A DNA stretch of 9,651 nucleotides from assembly GCA_023380675.1 (NCBI GenBank), contig JAMCRS010000288.1, forward strand, positions 1 through 9,651. The letters are read 5' to 3'. A model generated the notes under the pieces. The model saw nothing but the letters and a program-made list of their open reading frames with translations. It did not search any database and had not been told where the DNA came from. The first letter of the stretch is position 1; every line of letters starts with the position of its first letter. Origin of the DNA: Chloroflexota bacterium. GTDB lineage: Bacteria; Chloroflexota; Anaerolineae; UBA4142. Of this stretch, positions 1-7,049 are shown one piece after another. A program made the translations under genes and the position numbers.

Positions 1-824
1 TCCACCTGGCCGCGAAAACCCGGATGCACCTGGACGGTCAACCGATGCGGCGTCGCGAGCCGCTGCGCGCGCAGCAGGATCGCCGCCGCAAGCTGCCCGT
101 GGCGCTCCAACACCCAGCGTTGGGTTGCCTGACCCACGATCAAGTCTCCCAACCCTTCCACCATCCGCTCTTCCCACGCGATAGAGAACTCATTTCGCAC
201 GGATTGGTATTTTTGTACGGTCGACGGGGTTGCGGCGCGCACCAGTTCGGCGATGGACCGCTGATCGTTTTCGACCAACGGTCGCAACTCGGAGCCAAGG
301 CCGCTGCCGTTTCCGGCCGGCAGCGGCGGCCGGAGGGTCCACTCGCCGCGCAGCTCGACCTCGGCGAACCCAAGGTCTTGATAGAGCTTGATCGCGGCCG
401 AGTGCCCGGGCCGGACGTTCAGCAGCGCAGTCCGCACCGCCCGGCCCCGCAGGTGATCGAGCGCCGCCTGCATGAGCGCCCGCGCGATCCCCTGCCGGCG
501 GTAAGCCGGCTTGACGGCCACGTTCGTGATCATGTATCGGTCGAGACGTCCCAGGTCCGGATTCAGGCTCACGTTTCCGACGATCTGACCATCCTCGATC
601 CACACGAAACCGGTCGTGGATTCCGGAAAGACCGGCGTGTAGCTGAGCGTCCACAGGACGATTCCCAGCTCGCGCAGCAAGGGGACGTTCGAGAAGGGAA
701 ATCCGTGATCGGATCGAAACGCCTCCTCGAGCAGACGCGCGACGGCGTTCAGGTCGTGACCCGGCTCGAACGAGCGCGCGCCGCGAAAACCGGATTTGGA
801 TTGACTGGCTACCTGTGCGACCAC
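1..824 (-). CDS. tandem GNAT-family N-acetyltransferase (3' end outside window)
   Basis: GNAT acetyltransferase, presumably moving an acetyl group from acetyl-CoA to an amine; the substrate cannot be told. Numbered from the upstream ATG at 905, the first GNAT domain spans about residues 44-190. Its motif A (ITNVAVKPAYRRQGIARALM, 126-145) contains the R-x-x-G-x-A acetyl-CoA loop (RRQGIA), and a motif-B-like stretch (AAIKLYQDLGFAEVELRG) follows. A second, weaker GNAT-like unit starts near residue 206 (SELRPLVENDQRSIAEL) and reaches its own beta4/motif A region (LTVQVHPGFRGQ) where the window ends, so this is a two-domain protein cut by the left edge. I chose the GTG at 824-822 because GAGGAGG lies 5 nt upstream. 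The in-frame ATG at 905-903 has no Shine-Dalgarno site and would add 27 Gly/Pro/Ala-rich residues. It lies downstream of the DUF2089 gene on the same strand and may be cotranscribed with it. Confidence 0.85.
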   Translation of the reverse strand, partial: MVAQVASQSKSGFRGARSFEPGHDLNAVARLLEEAFRSDHGFPFSNVPLLRELGIVLWTLSYTPVFPESTTGFVWIEDGQIVGNVSLNPDLGRLDRYMITNVAVKPAYRRQGIARALMQAALDHLRGRAVRTALLNVRPGHSAAIKLYQDLGFAEVELRGEWTLRPPLPAGNGSGLGSELRPLVENDQRSIAELVRAATPSTVQKYQSVRNEFSIAWEERMVEGLGDLIVGQATQRWVLERHGQLAAAILLRAQRLATPHRLTVQVHPGFRGQV

Positions 825-829
825 CGTCG

Positions 830-836
830 CCTCCTC
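830..836 (-). promoter_or_regulatory. Shine-Dalgarno site deciding the GNAT start
   Basis: GAGGAGG on the minus strand, 5 nt before the GTG at 824. It favours this GTG over the ATG at 905, whose upstream sequence (GGTTTTGGCGCTGC) has no purine-rich site. GAGGAG also encodes Glu-Glu in the longer reading, so chance occurrence is possible. Confidence 0.5.
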
Positions 837-962
837 GGTAATGCCAACTTTTGGACTGACCCCTGCGCCGCCCGGCGCCTGCCTCTCTAGAGCGGGCTTG
901 CTCATGCAGCGCCAAAACCAACTGCGTCGTCCCGGCGCCGGAAAATCGCGTCAAGCGGATAG

Positions 963-1358
963 CTAAGTCGCCGAATCTCCCTGCAGCATTTTTACTGCGT
1001 CTTCGGCCGAAAGTTTTCGTGCCGCCACTTTGTCCAGGATGGCTCTGCGCCGTTCCGTGTCTGCCCCGGACAGGTCGTCCTTTGGCTCGGCGCCCGGCTC
1101 GTAACCCATGGCGCGGATGATCTGCGTCAACCGGGCGCGGATCGCCGAATACGGCACCTCGAGCTCTTCGCCGACTTTGTAAGCGTTGCCGCGATTCTTG
1201 ATGAACAGCTCGACGAACTGGATATCTTCGGCGCCCAGTCGCGACAGGCGATCGATCGAAAATTGGCCGCCGATGTCCGTCCCGCAAGATCGACACTCCA
1301 GGCGTGTTACCACAAGCTCTTCTCCGCAGATCGGACATTTGCCAATCAAGTTGTTCAT
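963..1358 (-). CDS. DUF2089 zinc-ribbon / HTH-like protein
   Basis: A 131-residue protein that I recognise as the DUF2089 family; its biochemical role is not established. It opens with a rubredoxin-like zinc ribbon (C8-P-I-C11 and C22-R-S-C25). The middle, about residues 35-85, resembles a sigma-type or winged helix-turn-helix (RLSRLGAEDIQFVELFIKNR, then YKVGEELEVPYSAIRARL). The C-terminus (ILDKVAARKLSAEDAVKMLQ) resembles the short SHOCT-like helix pair found in this family. A transcription-regulator role is inferred. The ATG at 1358 was chosen because the promoter at 1391-1419 puts the transcription start near 1384, leaving about 26 nt of leader with AAGGA 10 nt before this ATG. The upstream in-frame TTG at 1388 lies at or before that point. 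The gene is monocistronic or leads into the GNAT gene, whose start is 57-141 nt beyond its stop depending on the start used. Confidence 0.9.
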   Translation of the reverse strand: MNNLIGKCPICGEELVVTRLECRSCGTDIGGQFSIDRLSRLGAEDIQFVELFIKNRGNAYKVGEELEVPYSAIRARLTQIIRAMGYEPGAEPKDDLSGADTERRRAILDKVAARKLSAEDAVKMLQGDSAT

Positions 1359-1390
1359 TTTCTCAAATTCCTTGATCTGAACACGCAATT

Positions 1391-1419
1391 ATTATATTAG
1401 AACAGCAAATATTTGTCAA
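1391..1419 (-). promoter_or_regulatory. perfect-consensus sigma-70-type promoter of the DUF2089 gene
   Basis: Minus strand: TTGACA at 1419-1414, a 17-nt spacer, then TATAAT at 1396-1391. Both hexamers match the bacterial housekeeping sigma consensus exactly, with the optimal spacing. The site sits in an AT-rich island (about 1381-1475) that contrasts with the GC-rich surroundings. The predicted transcription start is about 1384, 26 nt before the DUF2089 ATG. Confidence 0.85.
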
Positions 1420-1479
1420 TAATCGTTATGGTTGTATAGATTATCGCTATAACATGAAAAACGTGCCACCTAAAGCAAC

Positions 1480-1502
1480 GCCCCCCGTCGATCGCGGGAG
1501 GC
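1480..1502 (-). terminator. GC-rich hairpin after manA, possible terminator
   Basis: On the minus strand, about 20 nt after the manA stop, GCCTCCCG and CGGGGGGC form an 8-bp stem (one G-U pair) around a 7-nt loop, CGATCGA. No U-run follows directly; the first T-tract (GTTTTTC) is about 20 nt further on. It may end the manA operon transcript or protect its 3' end, but it is not a textbook intrinsic terminator. Confidence 0.4.
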
Positions 1503-1521
1503 TCATAAGAGTCGACCCGGC

Positions 1522-2628
1522 CTAGTGTTGTCTCAGGATGGAGGCAACGTCGTTGGATTGAGGCCGACTTCCGCCTAGCTTGGCAATGTCTTCCTTCGAA
1601 TGTCCCTCGCTGATCAACGGGTCTATGACATCTCTGACCAGATCGGGCGCGTAGGCGCGCAGCAGGCGACAGGGTCCTTCTTTGGGTGCGATGCCCACTG
1701 GGCCCAGACTCGCCGGAAGCAGGACGGTCTGACCGTGCTTGACCGGCACGCACGAACGCAAGCCTTGCCCAAACGTAATCTCCGCTTGCCCATCGATCAC
1801 GGTCAAGATGACAAAGCGATCGCCTGGCGCCGCTGCCTCGAATGCGCTCCGCACCTCGAATCTCTCGAACGAAAAGTAACGGCAGGCAACCAGATAGGTG
1901 CGGTCGAATTCCGGCCGATGGACGATCAAGGGCTCGATCTTGTGTTCCGCGAGGCTGTCGTAATCTGCCACCTTGAGCGATCTGTCGATGTGGAGCTCCC
2001 GTGACTTGCCGTCCGGTGTGAGTCTGCCCCAATCGTACAATCGATACGTCAGGTCCGAATTCTCTTGAATTTCGGCCAGGACGATTCCCCGGCCGATCGC
2101 GTGGACGGTGCCGGCCGGGACGAAGATCACGTCCCCCGTCGCCACCTCGACCGTCGTTAGAAGCTCGGCCAGCTTGTCTCGGCGCACGTAATCCCTCGCC
2201 AATTCGGGCGTCGCGTCTTTCTCGAATCCGTGAATAACGTGCGCGCCCGGTTCGGCGTGAACGATATACCACGCTTCCGTCTTTCCGAACGGATAATTCT
2301 CCAATGCCCTTGCCGCTTGATCGTCCGGGTGAACTTGGAGCGAGAGGTCGTCCTGCGCGTCGATGAACTTGAAGAGGAGGGGTAGCTTGCCCTGGACCGT
2401 CGATGCCGCGCCGAGCACGCCCGGCGGATCGTCCTGGATGAGGCGCCCGACCGTCGACCCGCTGCGCTCGCCGTTTTCGACGACGCACTCGTCCCACGCC
2501 TCCCACGTCTCGCCGATCTTCTTGCCGGCCGGCAGCGACTTGAACAGATATCGTTCCAGGCCGCGCCCCCCCCAGATCGATTCGCGCGCCCACGGCCGGA
2601 GGACCCAGGGATAGTTCGCCGCGCTCAT
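1522..2628 (-). CDS. manA: mannose-6-phosphate isomerase, class I (type I PMI)
   Basis: Cytoplasmic zinc enzyme interconverting fructose-6-phosphate and mannose-6-phosphate, the entry to GDP-mannose and mannosylated glycans or to mannose catabolism. The 368-residue cupin-fold protein keeps the type I PMI zinc ligands: Q98 and H100 in LSLQVHPDD, E118 in KTEAWYIV and H176 in PAGTVHAIGRG. It also has the conserved active-site segment QENSDLTYRLYDWGR (188-202). The N-terminal WGG and ETWEAW segments match Bacillus-type ManA. It is about 50 residues longer than the roughly 315-residue Bacillus enzyme; much of the excess is a tail after residue 335 (LISEGHSKEDIAKLGG onward). The ATG at 2628 is preceded by AGAGG and overlaps the stop of the CxxC protein as ATGA, so the two are probably translationally coupled. 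It is the last gene of a likely three-gene operon. Confidence 0.95.
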   Translation of the reverse strand: MSAANYPWVLRPWARESIWGGRGLERYLFKSLPAGKKIGETWEAWDECVVENGERSGSTVGRLIQDDPPGVLGAASTVQGKLPLLFKFIDAQDDLSLQVHPDDQAARALENYPFGKTEAWYIVHAEPGAHVIHGFEKDATPELARDYVRRDKLAELLTTVEVATGDVIFVPAGTVHAIGRGIVLAEIQENSDLTYRLYDWGRLTPDGKSRELHIDRSLKVADYDSLAEHKIEPLIVHRPEFDRTYLVACRYFSFERFEVRSAFEAAAPGDRFVILTVIDGQAEITFGQGLRSCVPVKHGQTVLLPASLGPVGIAPKEGPCRLLRAYAPDLVRDVIDPLISEGHSKEDIAKLGGSRPQSNDVASILRQH

Positions 2629-2942
2629 TTGTTTACCTCTGTGGTCGACTCCGCGTATTGCTCCCGCGTAATGAATTCACCCTTGTCGATCGATTGCTCG
2701 ATCACCTTGTGCTGATCGTCGAACCGCACCTGCGCGCGCATCAGCGTAAAGCACTTGCTGTCCATCATCTCCTTGTAAAGCACATAGCCGCCGTTCTCGT
2801 AGTCGACGATCGGCTCGTTGCGCAGGTCGACGCGGACCGCCAGCGGCGTGCCGCACCGCGCGCAGCGGACGTAGAGCCACAGGGCGTTCTTGTCGCCGCC
2901 GGCGGAGCCGAAGGCCGCTTTCACGGAATCGAGAATACTCAT
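2625..2942 (-). CDS. small CxxC protein of unknown function, coupled to manA
   Basis: A 105-residue soluble protein that I cannot assign to a named family. It has one clear CxxC knuckle (C27-A-R-C30-G) followed by a beta-rich stretch (PLAVRVDLRNEPIVDYENGG), then YVLYKEMMDSKCFTLMRAQV with a third Cys at 64, and a charged C-terminus. No signal peptide or membrane segment is visible. The CxxC plus C64 could hold a metal (a fourth ligand might be His78) or be redox-active; this is inference. The start ATG at 2942 has GAGG 4 nt upstream. It begins 27 nt after the membrane glycosyltransferase gene, and its TGA overlaps the manA ATG by 4 nt, so the three genes are probably cotranscribed. Codon use and the sensible protein composition support a real gene. 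Confidence 0.85.
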   Translation of the reverse strand: MSILDSVKAAFGSAGGDKNALWLYVRCARCGTPLAVRVDLRNEPIVDYENGGYVLYKEMMDSKCFTLMRAQVRFDDQHKVIEQSIDKGEFITREQYAESTTEVNK

Positions 2943-2969
2943 AGGGCCTCACGGATCGAGGAATGGGAG

Positions 2970-4319
2970 TCAGCTGCCGATTCGGAGCTGCGGCACGATA
3001 AAAAGAAAGAGCGACGCGGCATCCAACGCGAGCAGTCCGACGTAGATCAGTCCGAACAAGAGCCGAACATGCTCGCGCGCGAGGAGTTCGCGCAGACCCA
3101 GGACTCCAAGGAGCGCGATCGGGATCAACGCCGGGAAGAGATACCGGCCCTGCAGCTGAAAGAATTCAAAATTATAGCCGACAAAGTCTACGGCTGCCGC
3201 CAGCGCCGCCAGCGCGAGGAGGAGAAGGTTCCACCGCTCGGACACGGACAATGTCTCGCGCTCGCGCCGCAGCCGCAACAGGTACAGCAGCAGACCGAAA
3301 GCCGCCGCGCCCGACAGAATCATCAGGGCGACGTACAAGCGATCGTTGACCAGAACGCCCATCCAGCCGAACTGCGCCCAGAAGGATTTGAACGTCACGG
3401 CGACATAGTCGAACAAGATGTGGTTCAGGCCGTATCGGCCGATCATCTCCGCCGTCGTCGGCTGCCCGAGGACGACGGCATTGTGCCGCGCCAGGCCGAG
3501 TGGATCGCCGACGCCGTAGGTGAGCATATTACGGATGAACATGGGAGAGGAGATCACCGCGGCGAGCGCAAACAGGCTAAGCACCCGCCGCACGTCCGCG
3601 CCGGTGAACCGCGACCGGGCGATGGCCGTTCGAGCGATCTCCGCGCCGACGAGCACCAGCGCGCCCGGCACGTAGGCTGTCGACTTGGTCAACAGCGCGG
3701 CGCCGAACAGCGCGCCACCGACGATCACATAGCGCCGATCGTCGACGGCGTTTCCGACCCGCTTGACGGCCAGCCAGAGGATCAGCGCCAGGACCAACTC
3801 GGCCGCTATGTCGTTGCTGATCGACGCACTGACGGCGATGTGCATCGGGACCGCGGCGATCGCTCCCGTGGCCGCCAGGGCGACGAACGGGTCGGCCGGC
3901 AGGACCGAGCGCACGACCGCGTACGCGGCGAGGAGCAAGGCGACGCCGAGCAGGACGGAGAACAAACGAAGCGCGAGCACCTCCGCTTGCAACCCGCCGG
4001 CGCGCGCCGCGAGATAGATCGGAGTGGCCGCCAGATAGTACAACGGCGGCTGGTAAGATTCGTAACGGATCGCGTCGACGGACATGGACGGAGGGAACTT
4101 GGCGGACTTGATCGCTTCGAGATATTCTTGGTTGTAGTCGCCCTCCTGCAGCACCGGCAGCGTGCCCGTATCGCCGATCGCACGGATATAGTTAAAGTGC
4201 GCCGGCTCGTCCGGCGCCTCCCACAACGGGGTGTAAACCGCGTACAGCGCGCCGAATAGGCCATAGACGACGACGATTATGGCAAGGACGATGCGATGTG
4301 CCGTAGTGTTTGTCTCCAT
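2970..4319 (-). CDS. polytopic membrane glycosyltransferase-like protein (DUF2142/GT39 type)
   Basis: A 449-residue integral membrane protein with about 11-12 hydrophobic segments (near residues 10-30, 94-108, 120-140, 143-165, 172-186, 196-215, 217-230, 245-262, 329-349, 363-382, 394-410 and 419-440). The first extracytoplasmic loop carries PLWEAPDEPAHFNYIRA (31-47) with E34, D37 and E38, the acidic motif typical of GT-C enzymes. It is followed by YESYQPPLYYLAATPIYL (86-103), as in DUF2142 and GT39 (dolichyl-P-mannose mannosyltransferase/ArnT-like) proteins. The C-terminal QLQGRYLFPALIPI is also typical. It probably transfers a sugar from a polyprenyl-phosphate donor outside the membrane; donor and acceptor are unknown. 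The ATG at 4319 was chosen; an in-frame TTG at 4328 would add three residues. Neither start has a clear Shine-Dalgarno site. It is the first gene of the probable operon with the CxxC protein and manA, 78 nt after priA. Confidence 0.85.
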   Translation of the reverse strand: METNTTAHRIVLAIIVVVYGLFGALYAVYTPLWEAPDEPAHFNYIRAIGDTGTLPVLQEGDYNQEYLEAIKSAKFPPSMSVDAIRYESYQPPLYYLAATPIYLAARAGGLQAEVLALRLFSVLLGVALLLAAYAVVRSVLPADPFVALAATGAIAAVPMHIAVSASISNDIAAELVLALILWLAVKRVGNAVDDRRYVIVGGALFGAALLTKSTAYVPGALVLVGAEIARTAIARSRFTGADVRRVLSLFALAAVISSPMFIRNMLTYGVGDPLGLARHNAVVLGQPTTAEMIGRYGLNHILFDYVAVTFKSFWAQFGWMGVLVNDRLYVALMILSGAAAFGLLLYLLRLRRERETLSVSERWNLLLLALAALAAAVDFVGYNFEFFQLQGRYLFPALIPIALLGVLGLRELLAREHVRLLFGLIYVGLLALDAASLFLFIVPQLRIGS

Positions 4320-4335
4320 CAGACGCAAAATTGTC

Positions 4336-4364
4336 GGCGCGGGCCTATTGCCGCCCCCGGCGCC
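4336..4364 (-). terminator. GC hairpin between priA and the membrane gene
   Basis: Minus strand: GGCGC-(C bulge)-GGG pairs with CCC-GCGCC around a 12-nt loop (8 bp plus one bulge), followed by GACAATTTTG. This could be a weak intrinsic terminator for priA. It also lies at the presumed 5' end of the downstream transcript and might act as a leader structure. The T-run is short. Confidence 0.35.
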
Positions 4365-4392
4365 ATTCTACTTGTTTTCCCCCAAAAATCAA
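4365..4392 (-). promoter_or_regulatory. candidate promoter of the membrane protein-CxxC-manA operon
   Basis: Minus strand: TTGATT (4392-4387), a 16-nt spacer, then TAGAAT (4370-4365), matching 4/6 and 5/6 of the sigma-70 consensus. It lies in the AT-rich gap just after the priA stop. The predicted start is near 4358, giving a leader of about 40 nt. The downstream hairpin at 4336-4364 would fall inside that leader. Read-through from priA is the alternative. Confidence 0.35.
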
Positions 4393-4397
4393 TTGTG

Positions 4398-6968
4398 TTA
4401 CAACACGGTCGCCGGATCGACGTCCACTCGCCACCCCAGGGGCAACGCGATGTCGCTAATCAATGCGTGAGGTTCGCGGCCGCGCAGCAGAATTTGAAAT
4501 CGATATTGGCCGCGCACGCGATGAAAGAACGCCGGCGCCGGCCCGATGACATCCAGCGCCGGCAGACCGAGCTGCGCGCAGCGCATCGCCAACATTTGGC
4601 GTACCCGCTCTGCCTCTTCCTGCGCGTGCTTGTCGCTCGAATGGGCGTACGTGAGCCGGACGAGTCGGGCAAACGGGGGGTACTTTTGCTCTCGGCGGAA
4701 CGCGATCTCCCGCTCGTAGAACGCGGCATAGTCGTGCCTCGACGCAGCGGCGACGGCGTAATTCTCCGGGTTGTAGGTCTGGATGATCACGCGTCCTCCC
4801 AGGATGCTCCGGCCGGCGCGCCCGGCCACCTGGGTCAACAGTTGAAACGTTCGCTCGCCGGCGCGGAAATCGGGGAGGTTGAGCGAGGTATCCGCGCTGA
4901 CCACCCCCACCAACGTTACGAGCGGCAGATCGAGCCCCTTGGCGATCATCTGCGTCCCGATCAATATGTCCGCCTGGTGTCGGACGAACTGCTCGAGTAT
5001 GGCTTCGTGGGATTCGCGGCCGCGGGTCACGTCCCAGTCCCAGCGCAATGTCCGCGCCTTGGGGAATGCGGTCTGAATTTCCTGTTCGATCTTTTGGGTC
5101 CCCGCGCCAAAATAACGGATGCGTGCGCTGCCGCACTGGGGGCACTGCGTCGGAATGCGGTCTCGCCGATTGCAGTGGTGGCAGACGAGCTGGTCCCCGA
5201 CTCCGTGATACGTCATCGGATTGTCGCAGCGACGGCACTTCCATACGTAGCCGCAATCGCGGCACAGGATGAACGTGGCGGTGCCGCGGCGGTTGAGGAA
5301 CAGGATCGACTGCTCGTGCGCGTTCAGGACGCGTGCCAGCTCACGTTGGAGCGCGCGGGAAAAGATGGATCGGTTGCCGGCCTTGAGCTCCGCCCGGAGA
5401 TCGACGACCTGAACCGGCGGGAGTTCCAGATAGAGTGCGTCGGCATAGTCGGCGCTGAGTTCCCGCACGGCGAGGTTGGCGGACCTCAGCGCGAAATTCG
5501 TCACCTCGTTCTCGATGACCCCTCGGTGGCCCATGATTCGTTTCGGGAGCTCGACCAATCTGAGCTCGCCTCTTTTCGCGCGATGGTACGACTCGACGTC
5601 CGGCGTCGCGCTTCCCAGGATGACGGTCGCCCCGGTGCGGCGGGCCAGCTCCAAGGCGACCTCGCGCGCGTGGTAATGCGGCGCCGATTCCTGTTTGTAC
5701 GCTGCATCGTGCTCTTCGTCCACCGCGATCAACCCGAGGCGCGGGACCGGCGCGAAGAGCGCCGAGCGCGACCCGATCACGACGTCGACCTGGCCGTCGC
5801 GGCAGCGGCGCCACGTGTCGTAGCGCTCGCCGAGGCCGAGCCGCGAGTGCAGGACCGCGATCCGCTCAAAGCGCGCTCCAAACCGCCGGAGGGTTTGCGG
5901 GGTCAACGCGATCTCGGGGACCAATACGATCCCCTGCTTCCCTCGGGCGATTGCCTCTGCCAGCGCCCGCATATAGATCTCGGTCTTGCCGCTGCCCGTA
6001 ACGCCGTGAAGCAAAAAGGCGGCCGGCGGCCCCGACGGCGTCGGCGAGGCCGGCTCAGCCGGCGCCGCTCTGATTCCCGGCGCAATCTGGTCCCAGACTG
6101 CCTGCTGTTCAGGCGTCAGCTTCGGCGGCTCGACGATGTCGAATGTACGCTCCGCCAGCGAATCCCGCCACACCTCTTCCGCCTCGAGCTCTACGACGCC
6201 GGCGGCCGCTAATTTCTTCAGGTCGGCCGGCGTGGCCTCCGTGGCCGCATACGCCGCGCTGATCCAGACCGGCCCCGGCTCGCCGCGCAGGAATTGCACG
6301 ATCGCTTGCAGGCGCGATCGCTGTGCCTCCCGTAGCTTGAGTGCGCTCAGCGCGTCGGCGTTCACCAGCCGCACCGCTCGCACGCGCTTGGGGCGGGCGC
6401 GCGGCGGCGCTACGACCGTCCGCTTGACGACGATTCCGCGCCGCGCGAGCGATTCGGCCGCTGCACGGAGTTCGGGTGCGAGCGCGGCGAGCTTTTGCTC
6501 GCCTTCTCGCTCGACGAGCTCGACCAGTGCGCGTTGGCTGGGGGTCAGGCCGTCCGTCGCGGTCCGCTGGAGCGCGATCAGGATTTCCGGTTCCTGCTCG
6601 ATCCCAGGGGGAAGCATCATCTGAAGCGCGCCGTACAGCGGGCAAAGATACGTTTCGGAAATCCAGCGAGCGAGGTCGATCTGCATGGCCGAGAGGAACG
6701 GCTGCGGGTCCACCAGTTCCTCGATCGGCTTGACCTGCTCGACCGGCGCCGAGTCGGCCAGGCCGACGACGACGCCCTGCAGCCGCCGCGAGCCGAACGG
6801 AACCCAAACCAATTGGCCCGCGGCAAGCTGATTGACGAGTGGCTCGGGGATCGAATAGGAGAACGTGCGCGCGCGGCTCGCTTGGGCCGGCGTCTGTTCG
6901 GCCGGGGCGCCGCCGTGCGTGCGGGGATTTGCCAGCGGAGTGTTGACGACGATTTCAGCGTATCGCAT
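4398..6968 (-). CDS. priA: primosomal protein N' / replication-restart helicase PriA
   Basis: A 3'-to-5' superfamily 2 DNA helicase that recognises stalled forks and reloads the replisome. The 856-residue protein is complete. An N-terminal 3'-DNA-end-binding domain (about 1-125) contains RTFSYSIPE and GQLVWVPFGSRRLQGVVVGL. The helicase core holds Walker A GVTGSGKT (322-329), VPEIALTPQT, DEEH (417-420), GSATPD, GTQMIAKGLD (671-680) and QVAGRAGR (713-720). Eight zinc cysteines sit in four pairs: C569/C572, C578/C581, C596/C599 and C609/C612. The C-terminal domain runs from about 755. It is longer than E. coli PriA (about 730 residues). The excess includes a Pro/Ala/Gly-rich insert at about 13-33, spacers near 180-320, and about 35 residues around 480-515 before VVDLRAELKAGN. 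The ATG at 6968 has no Shine-Dalgarno site. Confidence 0.97.
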   Translation of the reverse strand: MRYAEIVVNTPLANPRTHGGAPAEQTPAQASRARTFSYSIPEPLVNQLAAGQLVWVPFGSRRLQGVVVGLADSAPVEQVKPIEELVDPQPFLSAMQIDLARWISETYLCPLYGALQMMLPPGIEQEPEILIALQRTATDGLTPSQRALVELVEREGEQKLAALAPELRAAAESLARRGIVVKRTVVAPPRARPKRVRAVRLVNADALSALKLREAQRSRLQAIVQFLRGEPGPVWISAAYAATEATPADLKKLAAAGVVELEAEEVWRDSLAERTFDIVEPPKLTPEQQAVWDQIAPGIRAAPAEPASPTPSGPPAAFLLHGVTGSGKTEIYMRALAEAIARGKQGIVLVPEIALTPQTLRRFGARFERIAVLHSRLGLGERYDTWRRCRDGQVDVVIGSRSALFAPVPRLGLIAVDEEHDAAYKQESAPHYHAREVALELARRTGATVILGSATPDVESYHRAKRGELRLVELPKRIMGHRGVIENEVTNFALRSANLAVRELSADYADALYLELPPVQVVDLRAELKAGNRSIFSRALQRELARVLNAHEQSILFLNRRGTATFILCRDCGYVWKCRRCDNPMTYHGVGDQLVCHHCNRRDRIPTQCPQCGSARIRYFGAGTQKIEQEIQTAFPKARTLRWDWDVTRGRESHEAILEQFVRHQADILIGTQMIAKGLDLPLVTLVGVVSADTSLNLPDFRAGERTFQLLTQVAGRAGRSILGGRVIIQTYNPENYAVAAASRHDYAAFYEREIAFRREQKYPPFARLVRLTYAHSSDKHAQEEAERVRQMLAMRCAQLGLPALDVIGPAPAFFHRVRGQYRFQILLRGREPHALISDIALPLGWRVDVDPATVL

Positions 6969-6973
6969 AAGTT

Positions 6974-6985
6974 GGGACCGGTCCC
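6974..6985. promoter_or_regulatory. 12-bp perfect palindrome in the priA leader
   Basis: GGGACCGGTCCC is fully self-complementary and ends 5 nt before the priA ATG, covering the predicted transcription start near 6984. A second, shorter dyad ATCGT-AC-ACGAT lies at 6991-7002, overlapping the candidate -10. Together they could be an operator for a dimeric regulator; equally, they may be chance dyads in GC-rich DNA. Confidence 0.3.
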
Positions 6986-6990
6986 GATGT

Positions 6991-7019
6991 ATCGTACACG
7001 ATTCGCGGTTTTAGCGCAA
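6991..7019 (-). promoter_or_regulatory. candidate priA promoter
   Basis: Minus strand: TTGCGC (7019-7014), a 17-nt spacer, then TACGAT (6996-6991), matching 3/6 and 4/6 of the sigma-70 consensus with ideal spacing. It would give a leader of about 17-20 nt before the priA ATG at 6968. It is the only arrangement I see at the right distance. Confidence 0.35.
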
Positions 7020-7023
7020 TGTG

Positions 7024-7041
7024 CGCTGCTTTCGAGAGCGT
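7024..7041. repeat. 18-bp direct repeat, copy 1
   Basis: CGCTGCTTTCGAGAGCGT, identical to 7217-7234, 193 bp apart. Beyond the identity both copies are followed by related sequence (GGAGAAAAGGATTG here, TGCTGCAAAGGCGATTG at copy 2), so a longer degenerate unit was duplicated. No coding explanation is evident. Confidence 0.75.
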
Positions 7042-7049
7042 GGAGAAAA

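Noticed and set aside
24..890. Long plus-strand open frame of 288 codons opposite the GNAT gene
   Set aside because: Arg/Gln/Gly-rich composition without motifs; it is antisense to a clear GNAT reading frame.
190..1338. 382-codon minus-strand frame crossing the DUF2089 and GNAT genes
   Set aside because: Arg/Gly-rich off-frame translation; it overlaps two recognisable proteins and has no motif of its own.
2658..4259. 533-codon plus-strand frame opposite the membrane protein
   Set aside because: Highly Arg/Asp/Gln-rich antisense frame caused by high GC; the minus strand encodes a clear polytopic membrane protein and the CxxC protein.
4296..6212. 638-codon plus-strand frame opposite priA
   Set aside because: Antisense to an intact PriA with all motifs; no domain signature.
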